DNA of 28,021 nucleotides from Thermomucor indicae-seudaticae. Its lineage: Eukaryota; Mucoromycota; Mucoromycetes; Mucorales; Lichtheimiaceae. The stretch covers positions 1 through 28,021 of the forward strand of contig JSYX01000469.1 of NCBI GenBank assembly GCA_000787465.1, given 5' to 3'. Under the pieces are notes generated by a model. That model saw only the letters and a program-made list of their open reading frames with translations. It was not told the DNA's origin and did not search any database. Shown in pieces: positions 11,101 through 21,157 of the stretch. The first letter of the stretch is position 1. Every line of letters begins with the position of its first letter. Made by a program: the position numbers and the translations under genes.

Positions 11101-14100
11101 ATGCAATAAAACAGCATATCACAAGTGTCCTGAAGCTCATCTGGACGGATCTCTTTCACCATTGCCTGTGTGCCATATTAGAACATAGAAGACTGTGCCA
11201 GACTCTAAATGTTTACCTCCACAGTGTCTTCTGCAAAAATAATGACACCACAGCCTAAAAGTGCATCAATGTCCTCTAAACTACCGTTGTTTGTTGTCTT
11301 TTCGCAGTTTTGAAGAAGGTTGAAGATCGCACATAGAGGTACGGCGAGTTTTTTCTTCTTTCGATCGTCGATTCCATAGATCATGGAGAATAGGTTCATA
11401 ATAACGAGCTTCTCCTGTGCAATAGGTTCAGATAGGGCTCCACCAACACATATATCAACAATCTAACCTCTCCATCCAGATGCATTCTGACGCTTGGTTT
11501 TAGACCGATCTCGTCATTTTTTGCAGCAGCGGCTATGATGGATTCCGTTTCTTCGACGTCGATGACATAGTTGTCAGTGAAGCAGCTAGTAAAATTCTCT
11601 TTTATCCACAGTTGCAGCCGCATGTCTAGATCGTTATGCACAATTATATGCGCTAACTCGTCGTACATCAAGGACTGGCAGGTCTACACGACAGTGAGTG
11701 TACTTAATGCAGCGAAAGTTCGCAGCGAACCTACTGGATATTCTGCACAACTGCGCATAGCCATTTCCAGAAGACTGATTGCCTGTTGTAAAAGCGGATG
11801 TCGGAGAGCTTGCTCAGGTGTAAACTGGTCGTTGTTAGCTGATCACAAGATAGACACAGGTTAAACCGAGGCCATTGTTTTTCGGCATGTTTCTTACTTA
11901 CTTTGGGTACTGGAGCCGCCGACAGCGTTGTCTTCGCAGAGGTCTTTTGATCCAAGTACTTTTACTGCTGCGAGGCAAGCAATGATTCCTATTTTCTTAT
12001 ATCTCTCACGCGGATTGGATAGTTGCTTCCTAACGACAATCTGAATATCTGACCACAGATTTCCATTACCACCGTCGAGGATATACTGCCCCTATATCAT
12101 AATATTACATGACAAAGTCCGAATAGTAATCCCTCCAGTGTCACTATACCTTCAACGCAAGAATGCTGAAAATATCAAACAGGACACGCATTTGTGACAA
12201 CGAGAGATTATCGAGGTAATCGAGGACTCCTTTTATAAACACACTGTAGACAATCATGCTTTTTACGTCTTGCTGCACCAAACGAAGTAATATATCCAGG
12301 GCTATATCCATTTCTGCAGAGTACTGCCATGAGTTAAGAATTGATGGCTGTGGATATGAAGTCAACAAATTAGTTTATCGCTTAAAAAAGGATATTGAAC
12401 CACTTCCGATGTGAGTGACAAGTGAGCCGACGATTTCCTAGCAATTGGAACAGTAAGATGCGGTCGTTATCACTTATTGCAGCATCACTTACTTGCCGGT
12501 AATATGGATCGCTCGACTTGAAAGCGCTGATATAGAGCGCGCGTGAGCAGGGAGCAACCGCACTTTGTTGTTGACCGGACCGTAATAGACTCTCTGATAA
12601 AGAGAGGATTGTGTTCCAATAACTTGTAAATGAATGTCGGTTATCCGTTGACGTATCATAGTATATACCTCACATTACCTTGCCAATCCGTGGGCGTGTT
12701 GCATGATAGTCTCCTCGAGAAGTGAGGCCGTAATTAAGCCACTAACAATTTTCTTCCGAAGAATCTGCTCCGCCTTCTTCTTCATAGAAGTCATCGAGTG
12801 AAGAATGAAGAGGACTAAGACATCGATGATTTTATGTGCGCTCTATATAAAGATTAATCGAAAATTTTCATGTTAACAAGTAAATCTATGGCAATACCTG
12901 CATTTCTAAGGCCGTTATCGACCTAACCCAAGAATCACATACAAATTTGTGAAACTGTAAGCCGAGTTTGATTGATTCTATAATAGCGTCATGTCAATCG
13001 TTCTTCTCAAGGAAATTATGTCAAAATCTTACCGAGAATCAGTGCTTCAGGTGCCTGTCCTCGTTTGGATCCATTTGGAGGCTGCTGGGTGGAATTATAG
13101 GCTCCGTTTCTCATCTCGTTCTCTTGCACTTTGCCGAGGGCACGGAAGTCAAGTTTTTCGCGAATAGAATATACGACCTAGATGTTTGCGTTATATTCGT
13201 ACTCCAGGTTTCCAGAAGCAGTATATTTACCAGGTCAACCGAATGTGGAGATGCTGTTTGAAGAAGGAACCTTAATATTATCGCCAGATCATCCAGCTCA
13301 GCAGATTCAAGTCTTTCCAAAACCGTGTCCCGGACGTCGTCCTTAAATTGAAACGTCAACTGACTTTATGTTGCATACATTGGTTTGAGAAACGTACCAA
13401 GCTTTCGGAATGCAACGTTAGGTTCGACAAAGCATCCAGAATCGGAACTGTCAGCTCAGTATTCTGCTGCATTAGCTCTTTCAGGTAAACGACCATGGGC
13501 TAAAAGTGAAGACATTCGTGATTACACTTAGAGCAATATAAAAAAGCCATTTTGTATGATGTACCTTGTGCTCAGAGTCATTTATGATGTCTGGAAGGGA
13601 CGTAATTATCTCGTGTTGAAGGATCGTTGGCGTAACTTGTATTACCTTGAGAAAGGAGTCATCACATGAGAAGCAAATCGTAGAGTCGTTCAACGAACAG
13701 TACCTCAATCAGTTTGCCTGTCAGGGATTGAGGTTCCACAATATACTCTAGCCAACGCAGCTGCTGTAGGATAAGACGAGCCGTACAAGAACTAGAATTA
13801 CTATAGGATCATAAGAACGTCAACTTAATCGAAGAATTTGACCTCTCCCAATTTTTCGCATACTCATTTTCCAATTCATCATAGAACTCGGGAAGTCGCT
13901 CCAATAGATAAGTAATAATCTGAGGCTGGAGTATATCGATGGCAAGCAACATCTTTGATGGACTCTCCACAGTACTAGATCTGATAGCTCACGGTATTCT
14001 TCGTTAATGGATCGTGAAAAAAAGTTGCGCTTTGACATATCCAGAGTAAACTACTACTACCGATGGGCTTTAGCCACAGTTTCCGAGAGTTGCGCAGGTA

Positions 14101-14372
14101 GCAAACATTTTCGCAAATTCTGTGTTTCCTGCAAATATTCGCTCATGGACTCGACAAACTGCTCGATATTGTTGGGATATTCCTGATCGCTACGTAATCG
14201 TATCAAGAGTTCTCTACGAACGATCACTGGTTCGGCGGCTGGAGGAGAGAATAAGTGATCTACCAAGATCTCAAAGTATTGGGCAGGCCATACTTAATAC
14301 AGCGGTTTTGGACTCAGTGTCCAGGCGACAGCCAGCCTGTTGCAGTAATGTAACGAAAATGTTGTCTGTCAT
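8107..14372 (-). CDS. FANCD2: Fanconi anaemia group D2 protein (DNA interstrand crosslink repair)
   Basis: Thirty exons in coding order: 14372-14294, 14238-14061, 13980-13843, 13791-13704, 13645-13565, 13499-13398, 13359-13231, 13177-13033, 12977-12898, 12842-12679, 12622-12493, 12437-12401, 12313-12150, 12091-11902, 11838-11735, 11674-11468, 11414-11217, 11165-11095, 11042-10676, 10618-10550, 10488-10321, 10269-10204, 10136-10110, 10049-9945, 9894-9634, 9556-9395, 9339-9046, 8993-8849, 8784-8738, 8685-8107. Total 4575 nt, 1524 aa (human about 1451). Family blocks are co-linear: IFVTLLQQAGCRL, ILQPQIITYLLERLPEFYDE, HEIITSLPDIINDSEH, VFIKGVLDYLDNLS, FYCINWFRELLNAF and MLQIICSHVKVLKDIHLSAF. Lys537 in RERYKKIGIIA aligns with the human monoubiquitination site K561. 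The tail is acidic with basic NLS-like patches (TKKRRRV; RPRKRR...RPAIPKKAK). It would act with FANCI as a DNA clamp in the nucleus. The 38-nt intron 13397-13360 is unusually short. Confidence 0.93.
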
Positions 14373-14501
14373 CGAGCCAAAGAAAGCAAGCAGAACGAAA
14401 GGAACGCGTCAACGCGAAAAAGGTGATCGTCTGAAATTTGCCGCCAATTTTTTAACCACGCGTCTCCAACAGCCTTATAGCGTTGATTAAAACGGCTAAT
14501 A
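14373..14501. promoter_or_regulatory. divergent FANCD2/dehydratase promoter with MCB-like boxes
   Basis: Only 129 bp separates the two start codons. It contains two copies of ACGCGT (14404-14409 and 14458-14463) and an AACGCGAAAA element (14411-14420). ACGCGT is the MluI cell-cycle box bound by MBF in yeasts, and CGCGAAA resembles an E2F or SCB core. S-phase control would suit a replication-coupled repair gene. The link to regulation is inference. Confidence 0.55.
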
Positions 14502-15914
14502 ATGGCATCTCCACAACATTCACCGGTAATGGAAGATTTGTCAGACGATGAAAATCAGCTATTTGATGAGCTTCAAACGCTTCACGTCGGAACACCATTG
14601 CTCCATTCGTCCACTTTAAGTGTAAAGCTGAACTGGTAAACTTTTGTCATGTCTATCGCATAAGCTGGATGGACGATCAGTATTAAGGGCCGCCATTGTT
14701 TCTCCAACTAGCAATGTATTCTTCAAAATGGAAAATATACAGCCCACCGGCTCAGTTAAAATGAGGTTAAAAAGGACAAAGTTGCGAAAAGTACTTGACC
14801 AGCCCCTCACTATCTGTGCTTTTCGTGAACAGAGGTGTCGGCAACTTTTGTTATCAAGCGGTCCAATCTCGCGGTACAGACATTCAACTCGTATGCGGAT
14901 CGGGCATGAACACCGTCCTGGCAGTATCATATTGTGCGAGGCAACTCGGAGTAGAAGCGATTATTGTAATGCCAAAGACCGCCAAAGAGCGGATATGCGA
15001 CATAATACGGACAGATGGTTCCCAATTGATCTTATACGGAGATGTAAGCCCTGTAATAGTGACATCCTGAAAATTCGTTGCTTTAATACATCATGCGTCT
15101 TGCAGGACTGGAATGCAGCCGAAGCACATGCGCGAAAACTGGTACGGCGAAATGGGTAGGTTTGCTCTTCTCATGCTTATTGTTGTCGACTGTAAATTAA
15201 CAAGACATTTACCCGGATGGGCCATAGGATCTATGTACCGTCCTCGGATCATCCACACGTTTGGCAAGGTCATTCTACAATAATACAGGAGCTTAAAACT
15301 CAATTACACGACAATCCCCCAGCAGCCATCATTTGCCCTGTCGGAGGCGGTGGTTTGCTTAACGGGGTGATTATGGGTCTCCAAGAGATCGACTGGAAAC
15401 AGGTACCAGTCATAGCTGTTGAAACACATGGCAGCAATGCTTTTCAAGCATCTGTTGTTGCTGGTAAATTGGTGACGTTACCGAAAACAAGCACAATTGC
15501 CTCTAGCCTGGTAGCAAAGTCCGTCAGCTCAAAATCACTCGAACTGAGCTTAGCACATCCCGTAGTTCCTTTTGCCGTGAGTGATGCTATGGCAGCTGAT
15601 GCTGTTCGAATGTTTGCAGGTAAGGTACACATACAGTCATGATGAGCTTTTGCTCCTGTATTTGGGCATTAAAATTTGTCCTAGAGGATAACAAGATGTT
15701 AGTGGAAGCAGCTGCTGGTGCGGGATTGTCGCTCTGCTACACACAGATTATCCGCGATATATTACCCTCACTGTCACAGGAAAGTGATGTCGTCGTCCTG
15801 GTTACCGGTGGATCAGATATCAGCCTTGAGCAGCTGGACGAGTATCGTAAAAAGTATATGAATCCTCCTGTAGTAGTGAAAAGCGGTAGTGAAGTGTTTT
15901 TATCCTTTTCTTGA
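14502..15914 (+). CDS. CHA1: L-serine/L-threonine dehydratase (ammonia-lyase), PLP-dependent
   Basis: Exons 14502-14635, 14712-14765, 14833-15043, 15106-15155, 15228-15619, 15685-15914; 356 aa. This is a fold-type II PLP enzyme that deaminates serine or threonine to pyruvate or 2-oxobutyrate in the cytosol. The PLP lysine lies in QPTGSVKMRGVGN (Lys61), a Schiff-base motif made by joining exons 2 and 3. The glycine-rich phosphate-binding loop CPVGGGGLLNG is at residues 187-196. The C-terminal blocks EDNKMLVEAAAGAG and VTGGSDISLEQL match the SDS/CHA1 family. The usual SSGGNAG substrate loop reads GSGMNTV, and the cysteine usual in EAxCGA is alanine, so activity or substrate preference may differ. 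An AATAAA follows the stop by one base. It is divergent from FANCD2. Confidence 0.92.
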
Positions 15915-15915
15915 G

Positions 15916-15921
15916 AATAAA
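15916..15921 (+). terminator. AATAAA polyadenylation signal
   Basis: A canonical AATAAA lies one base after the dehydratase stop codon, on the same strand. Confidence 0.45.
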
Positions 15922-16251
15922 ACTGTAAGATGTAATTGTTAGTACGTATGTGCCATCAGATTTGCCTGTGATATAACCGAAGCCATGAAGTGGCTTTCTG
16001 CAAGGACCCTTTCTCAGGGTAACCATCCTTTCGTACTGTAACTTAGAACCAGAGAAATTCACATGGCCTCCAGTAGCCTCCAGTAGTGTGTTATTGTTAT
16101 AGTACTGCTGTGAGTAACAGTACGAGCACAATGGAATCCCCCCAATCATTGACAGTGACGTACTCCGGAGCTGTCTGCTCCCTTCGTTTATGCAGATAAA
16201 AATTTCCTTCACACACCTGGTTCTTTCATTTACCCTTGTCAAGGAGTTTTC
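15922..16251. other. intergenic between dehydratase and small gene
   Basis: No gene recognised. The distal half is pyrimidine-rich with ACACACC and ends AAGGAGTTTTC just before the next ATG, like the 5' leader of the following small gene. Confidence 0.35.
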
Positions 16252-16519
16252 ATGGATACGAAAAAAGCATTGGAAGACACTGTCGAGAAACTGGAACACG
16301 TATGTTGGAAGGCATTTAATGCCTGCGCGACTCTATGCCTACTAATTGGAGTTCCATTAGACCCAGCCTTCTGAACAGAAGCACGCGTTGGTAGAGCAAG
16401 CTAGCAAACTCCATGAGCATATGACGGGCCACCCAATGAAGTTTGACAAGAATGACAATCTCGATAAATCGGCTCCTGAAGCAGTGCAATGCCCAGCTTT
16501 GAACCCTGACATAAAGTGA
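16252..16519 (+). CDS. small 66-residue charged protein, unknown
   Basis: Exons 16252-16299 and 16367-16519. The intron 16300-16366 has an ideal donor (GTATGT), a CTAAT branch-like site and a CAG acceptor. The product is short, highly charged and mostly helical at the start (MDTKKALEDTVEKLEH, then LVEQASKLHEHMTGHP), with one cysteine near the C-terminus and no signal peptide or membrane segment. The first exon retains a plausible leader upstream. I recognise no family, and the gene is too short for composition alone to be decisive. The intron quality is the main support. Confidence 0.45.
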
Positions 16520-17128
16520 TATTGTTCAGTTAAAAGCGTAATGATACAAGAGCTGCAGCTTATATTTTTCATTAGACGTGATTGATCCTTCACCAATGTT
16601 TTGCGCTTTGATAAACACTTGTACTATCGTAGATCGTGTCTTCAGAAACCATTGTGAGAATTCTTTAGTCAATCTGCAGCGCGGAACACTGCTAATTTCC
16701 GAGCTCGGTTACGCCTTTTCGCATCAAGCCCAAGCTCAAAGCGAGAATTATGGACGGCTTCTTCGCCTTTTGAATCGCTGCCTATGATGTCTTCGGCGAT
16801 TGTTTGACCTTCGTGCGGGCTAAGCGCTGTCTTGTACTGCTTGGCATTTGACAGGTTTATAGAGGGAAGTGTAAGTTTGGTGCATTATTACAGAGCTGCA
16901 TGTTATTGAGCACTTTAGTCGACTATGCCGACGCATATATTGCTACTATAAATTACAGTCTCGTTTATTAATGAGGGAATCAGGAATACTTGTGCTTTTC
17001 AAGATCCCGTAGGAAAGGATGTTCTATAGAAAGTTGGTCGACGGCGCTGCTTTACATAAAAGGAGGTAAAAACGTTAGGAGAACCGATATCAATATGCAC
17101 ACAAATACCAAGAATTAAAAAGCCAGTT
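16520..17128. other. intergenic, one unresolved coding-like stretch
   Basis: Between 16640 and 16788 one plus frame (ending YGRLLRLLNRCL) and one minus frame (EDIIGSDSKGEEAVHN) both look mildly protein-like. Neither has good splice sites or a family match, so no gene is called. The rest is probably 3' untranslated DNA of tafazzin. Confidence 0.3.
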
Positions 17129-18437
17129 CTAAAACCTCGCCGTGTCCTTCAACGAATCGTCTTCGTTACGGTCGGTAGACGTGGATCCAGTTTCCAGTTC
17201 CTTCTTCATTCGTTCCGTTTTTTCTTTCAATGCGGCAAGAGCGTCAAAAATAGTCGAAGTGATCTTTATCCGCGCTTCAGTCTCAGTAATTTTTCCAGAC
17301 CGCCAAGCATCGAGCGTGTCTTGAAAGTCGATTGGGTCGCCGAAAGCAACGGTAATCGGTCTAAAGAAACGAATTGGCGGTCCTTTCAGCGGACGCACTT
17401 GAGCCATGCCTATTCGTCCGTATTGAAGAGTTAAAAAAAGGGTGCGTGTGAGTTTTCCACAGAGTACGTTAGTTGGGATTGGTCTCGGAGAAGGGCGGGG
17501 AGAAAAAGAGCCATAAATACCATTATGCCAAACAGGTATCACAAGAGGAGACCGGTCCGCTTCCATAATGATACGACCGACACCCCATTTGAACCGAATC
17601 ATGGATGCAGTTTGATTGACGCGGGCTTCCGGAAATATATGGATCCAGCCGTTCTCATTTGCCTTGTGGATTGCAAAGTCCACAGCAGGCTGATAAATGC
17701 CTGAGCCTCGTATGGTCGGAATAGCTTGACCTAGAGAGAAGAAGATAGACCGTGGACTACATAGCGGGATAGCAGCGTAGAGTTAGAATAGCGCGCCCTT
17801 CCGCTTATCATCATAAGGACCTATTCTTACAGCGTTGTAAAGCAAATGTCCGCCGCACCAAGAACCCAGCGCATCTTGTGGATCGAAAATAGTGTTTCCA
17901 CAGGCAATACACCCCATAATACCGGATCATCCAAAACAGATTCGTGATTGGACACTGAACAAACACGTTTGTAAGCGAAAAGGGAGATGACTGAAGGGAG
18001 GAAGTGAAAGAAACTGCCTTGCCTGTAATAAGCGCTCGGCCACGACCGTCCTGATCAGCAAGAGCCATGAACTTGTCCAAATTGTATACTTGCGTATGTG
18101 CCAAGTACTTTAGGAAAAACTTGGATATGAGACCCACACTGCCAATAACCACTGTGCTAGCTGCCTTCCATGCTATGCCATTCCCTTCCCAGTCTGGCGC
18201 ATATCGACGTTCAATAAACTTGGGAAGACTAGACCATTGAAATAGAACGGGTTGTTTTGTAGGACCATGGGCCACTTGCTCGCTCACTAAGCTTTCTTCG
18301 ACGCTAGTCTCGGTTGTAGCTTCAGAGGATGGCGATTCCACTCGCTTATAACGTCTGTTTGTGTACCATCCGGCACCAATGGCGAATGTAGCAGCTAGAC
18401 CTAGTTTACTTTTTCGTCCAAGCACTCGGAATTGCAT
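17129..18437 (-). CDS. TAZ1: tafazzin, cardiolipin-remodelling transacylase
   Basis: Exons in coding order: 18437-18023, 17954-17831, 17756-17129; 388 aa, close to yeast Taz1 (about 381). The family moves acyl chains between phospholipids and cardiolipin at mitochondrial membranes. The catalytic NHX4D motif is NHESVLDD (His142, Asp147), created exactly at the first splice. The second acyltransferase block is WIHIFPEARVN (residues 217-226), followed by RFKWGVGRIIMEA. FFSLGQAIPTIRGSGIYQPA lies between them. A short hydrophobic stretch near residues 12-26 fits membrane association. The first intron, 18022-17955, begins GCAAGG. A GT donor two codons later would break the frame, so this is a GC-AG intron. 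The last ~40 residues are charged and low-complexity. Confidence 0.93.
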
Positions 18438-19836
18438 GTCTAATATCTCTCTCTCTTCCCGACTGCGATTCGTTGCTTATTTTCCTAGTCTCTACCGTTC
18501 CGGGACTTGATCGTCCAGTGACATTTAGATTGGCTTGACTGGAAATGTCTCCACTGATCAGACTGTGAAATTCCACCACCGGAACAAATTTTTCCGACCG
18601 TCGCATGATGAATCCAGATTGGAGTCTTCTTCCAAAGACTATAAGCGTTGCTTGTCAGCTTCTTAGAGTTAGGGAGGAGTCAAGGATAATTTTAGCCATA
18701 CAACGCTTCGTTTTTTTAGCTTATGCTCCTCCTACTGCTTTATCCAAAGTTATGGTCGAGTAACAAAGAAATTTTAAGTAACGGAGCCGTCACTGTAAAG
18801 GAAACGTGCAGCGTAGCCGTTTAAACATCCATGCACTTCGCGTGGGCGGCGTGTTAAAGTGAGCTAGCTATATCGGGCCTGGCACAAGACGAATTCTAGG
18901 AAAAGTCGCGGTTTAACTTGGCTCCCTTCCGTGCACGTATCGTAATAATAGGGACGTGCGTCGTGTGACACAAGCATAGCATTGGCCCTGATCACTTTCG
19001 GACTACGATCTCAGTTGCATGGAAATGGAAACTCGAGATAGCTTGCACCGATTGAATGGTTCTACAAAACACGTGTAGACTGAGAAGGAACTTAGCAATG
19101 AGTACTACTCACACGGTGAATACCCAAATGTCCGCCTTCCTGTCATTGCTGGCCGCATTAGAAACTCCTAAAAAAGCCCCTCTTGGATAACGCGAGTTAG
19201 CACTGTAAATTGCTTCCCAATCTTGGCGAACAGGGAGAGATTATCTATTTACAGTTAACAAGTCGCGATCAATTATGTTAAGTGCACTAAATCAACCAAG
19301 GAGGCGCACGTTCAAAGGCCCTATCGCAGTAAAATTAGCTACGAGAGGACTTGGAATTATGCTGCAGGGTCACTGATGTTTGTGACGCCGAACGATGGTC
19401 GCGCCATTTGCCAACAATGCTTCTAGTGGCATTCAACCCCTTTCTGTAACCTCCTGAACTGGGCATGGTGATGTCCAGAGAAAACAAAGAATTAGATGCC
19501 AGGTAGCACAACCAGAACTGCTGAATCGCTGACAACTTGTTTGTATACCAGTAATGGTCTCAATTGCTATTTTGTCATTTGGATACGTTCTATAGACACG
19601 CTCTCTAGCAAATTGATTGATAACTGGATATGAAGACAAGCATTAAAGGACAACGTCAAAGCTTTCCGTGGAAAGGGTAACCGAACGGAAGGAGGAAACG
19701 TTAATTTCCATCTCCTGAACACACACGGCCGTCCAACAAACCCCTTGATCCTTGGCAAGAAAGAAAAACGGCCAGGTCTCGATCCATCCATACTCATGGA
19801 ACTGGGATAGAGAAGGACGGTGAGCTAGCGAAAAGA
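18438..19836. other. 1.4 kb intergenic region, no gene called
   Basis: This spans the tafazzin upstream region and that of the secreted-protein gene. Frames are short and broken. A minus-strand segment at about 19340-19470 reads GLNATRSIVGKWRDHRSAS, faintly like a Tc1/mariner helix-turn-helix, but without other transposase motifs. No tRNA, tandem repeat or inverted repeat pair was seen. Confidence 0.35.
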
Positions 19837-19844
19837 TATAAATA
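19837..19844 (+). promoter_or_regulatory. TATA box (TATAAATA)
   Basis: A perfect TATAAATA sits about 110 bp before the start codon of the small secreted protein. It is followed by a CT- and CAA-rich leader (CATCAACTCATCCAACAAGC) typical of strongly expressed fungal genes. Confidence 0.65.
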
Positions 19845-19946
19845 CAGGGAGGATGAAAGGTCGAGTGAACAGCATCAACTCATCCAACAAGCTTCTCCTC
19901 TTACAAACCCAAATCTTCTCCTTTTACAAGCACTACTACTAACAAC

Positions 19947-20253
19947 ATGAAGGCTGCCTACATCTTTGCTCTCTTCGGTCTCTTCGCCATCTCTGCTCAA
20001 GCCTGGAACCACCCTGACTCCAGCATTGTCCAGAACGCTGGCGGTTCCAACGACAAGGCCCAGGCCAACGGTGGTAGCCTCGTTGTATGTATTTCCTATC
20101 GAGCTTAATAGACGCAATCACTTGTTAACGAACAATTGAATCATTTTCTAGAACGCACCTATTGATCTTAACCTTGGCGACATTACTGCTCTCGGCAAGA
20201 ACGAAAAGAGCAGCAGCACCACTCAGAACGCTCAAATCAACTACGACAACTAA
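19947..20253 (+). CDS. small secreted protein, 79 aa
   Basis: Exons 19947-20084 and 20152-20253. The intron 20085-20151 has a GTATGT donor and a TTTCTAG acceptor. The N-terminus MKAAYIFALFGLFAISAQA is a textbook signal peptide with probable cleavage after AQA. The mature part of about 60 residues is Asn/Gly/Ser-rich (NAGGSNDKAQANGGSLVN) with no cysteine and no recognisable domain. Codon choice is strongly biased toward C-ending codons (GCC, CTC, AAC, AAG), unlike most neighbours, which together with the TATA box suggests high expression. It could be a cell-wall or secreted structural or effector-like peptide. Function unknown. Confidence 0.82.
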
Positions 20254-20647
20254 GCACTGTCTCTTCTCTGTCCTCTCCATTGGCGGGCTCGGGTTGTCTT
20301 CAAGGATAAATACCAATAATTTATCTATCCCGCTTTGTCAGGCTACTGAATAGCCAAGAGTAATAAACCTTTTGTTGCTTTTAACTTAATCATTTTTTAT
20401 CGTGTCTTGCTCATATCAAAAACGCAGTGCTACACTTTTGATAGCTCTCTTCAATATTGGCATGATTGATGTACGATCTGTTATAGAAACAGATTGCTTA
20501 CGACGTCAAATCGTGCCATTACTTTGGTTCTATGGAAGCATTTGTTGTAGGCATTGGTGGCAAAATTTGGCGGACTTATGCCATAATCGGCTCAGGCGGT
20601 TGAATACTCATGGCGTTTTTTGACCGTCCTCTTCCTATCATTTCATC
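20254..20647. other. 3' UTR of the secreted-protein gene and DPM2 upstream region
   Basis: It holds the polyadenylation signal at 20362-20367. An open frame at 20402-20623 has no splice support and no similarity I recognise, and is taken as chance. Confidence 0.4.
20362..20367 (+). terminator. AATAAA polyadenylation signal
   Basis: AATAAA lies 109 bp after the stop of the secreted-protein gene and is followed by T-rich sequence. Confidence 0.55.
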
Positions 20648-21094
20648 ATGGTAAGCGATCGGGACAAATCTCTGGCATTGTAGAAATTTAGAAGTTGCCA
20701 GCTCAATGACAATTTCAAATCGCTTCGGCAAGATGGTTTCCTGACGCTTCTTTCTTTACAATTTTGTTTTCAAAAGAGCACAGGTACTGACAAAGCTGTT
20801 GGCGCCATTGCTTTCTTTTCAGCCATAGTCATCTTTGTTTATTATACATTGTGGTCGCTGGTCATGGTATGTTTAGGAACAATGCGGATGTTCATCTGAA
20901 CGACATGTTCTAACGCCTGTCCGCAATAGCCTTTTGTTGACGAAGACCATCCACTGCAAAACTACTTCCCAGCATGGGAATACGCGATACGCATACCGCT
21001 GGTCATTCTGATCGTCGGAATCACGATAATCTTTACTTTCCTTGGATTAGCAATGGCAAAGAGCAAGAAGACGCAGAACAAGAAAGCAAAATAA
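20648..21094 (+). CDS. DPM2: dolichol-phosphate mannose synthase regulatory subunit 2
   Basis: Exons 20648-20650 (ATG only), 20777-20866 and 20930-21094; 85 aa, human DPM2 is 84. The protein reads MSTGTDKAVGAIAFFSAIVI, then PFVDEDHPLQNYFPAWEYA, and ends in a basic tail KSKKTQNKKAK. Two hydrophobic hairpin helices (about residues 9-31 and 50-75) match the family's two-TM topology in the ER membrane. DPM2 stabilises the DPM1/DPM3 synthase that makes Man-P-dolichol for N-glycans, GPI anchors and O-mannosylation. The first coding exon is just the start codon: ATG is followed at once by GTAAGC, a 126-nt intron ends CAAAAG, and the second codon is AGC. It converges on ALE1, with 63 bp between the stops. 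Confidence 0.92.
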
Positions 21095-21157
21095 AGAGAG
21101 AAGAAAGGAAACAGGAGAAACGATCCATGTCCTTTGTTGAGACTTTGGATGATGATG

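Noticed and set aside
16640..16860. Possible gene on either strand between the small gene and tafazzin
   Set aside because: Both strands give mildly protein-like text but no acceptable start, splice sites or stop arrangement.
19340..19470. Tc1/mariner helix-turn-helix-like segment
   Set aside because: Only about 20 residues (SIVGKWRDHRSAS) resemble the motif. There is no DDE core and no terminal inverted repeats, so chance is likely.
20402..20623. Open frame of 73 codons upstream of DPM2
   Set aside because: Its composition is unbiased, it matches no family and lacks good splice sites. It lies in the 3' flank of one gene and the promoter of the next.
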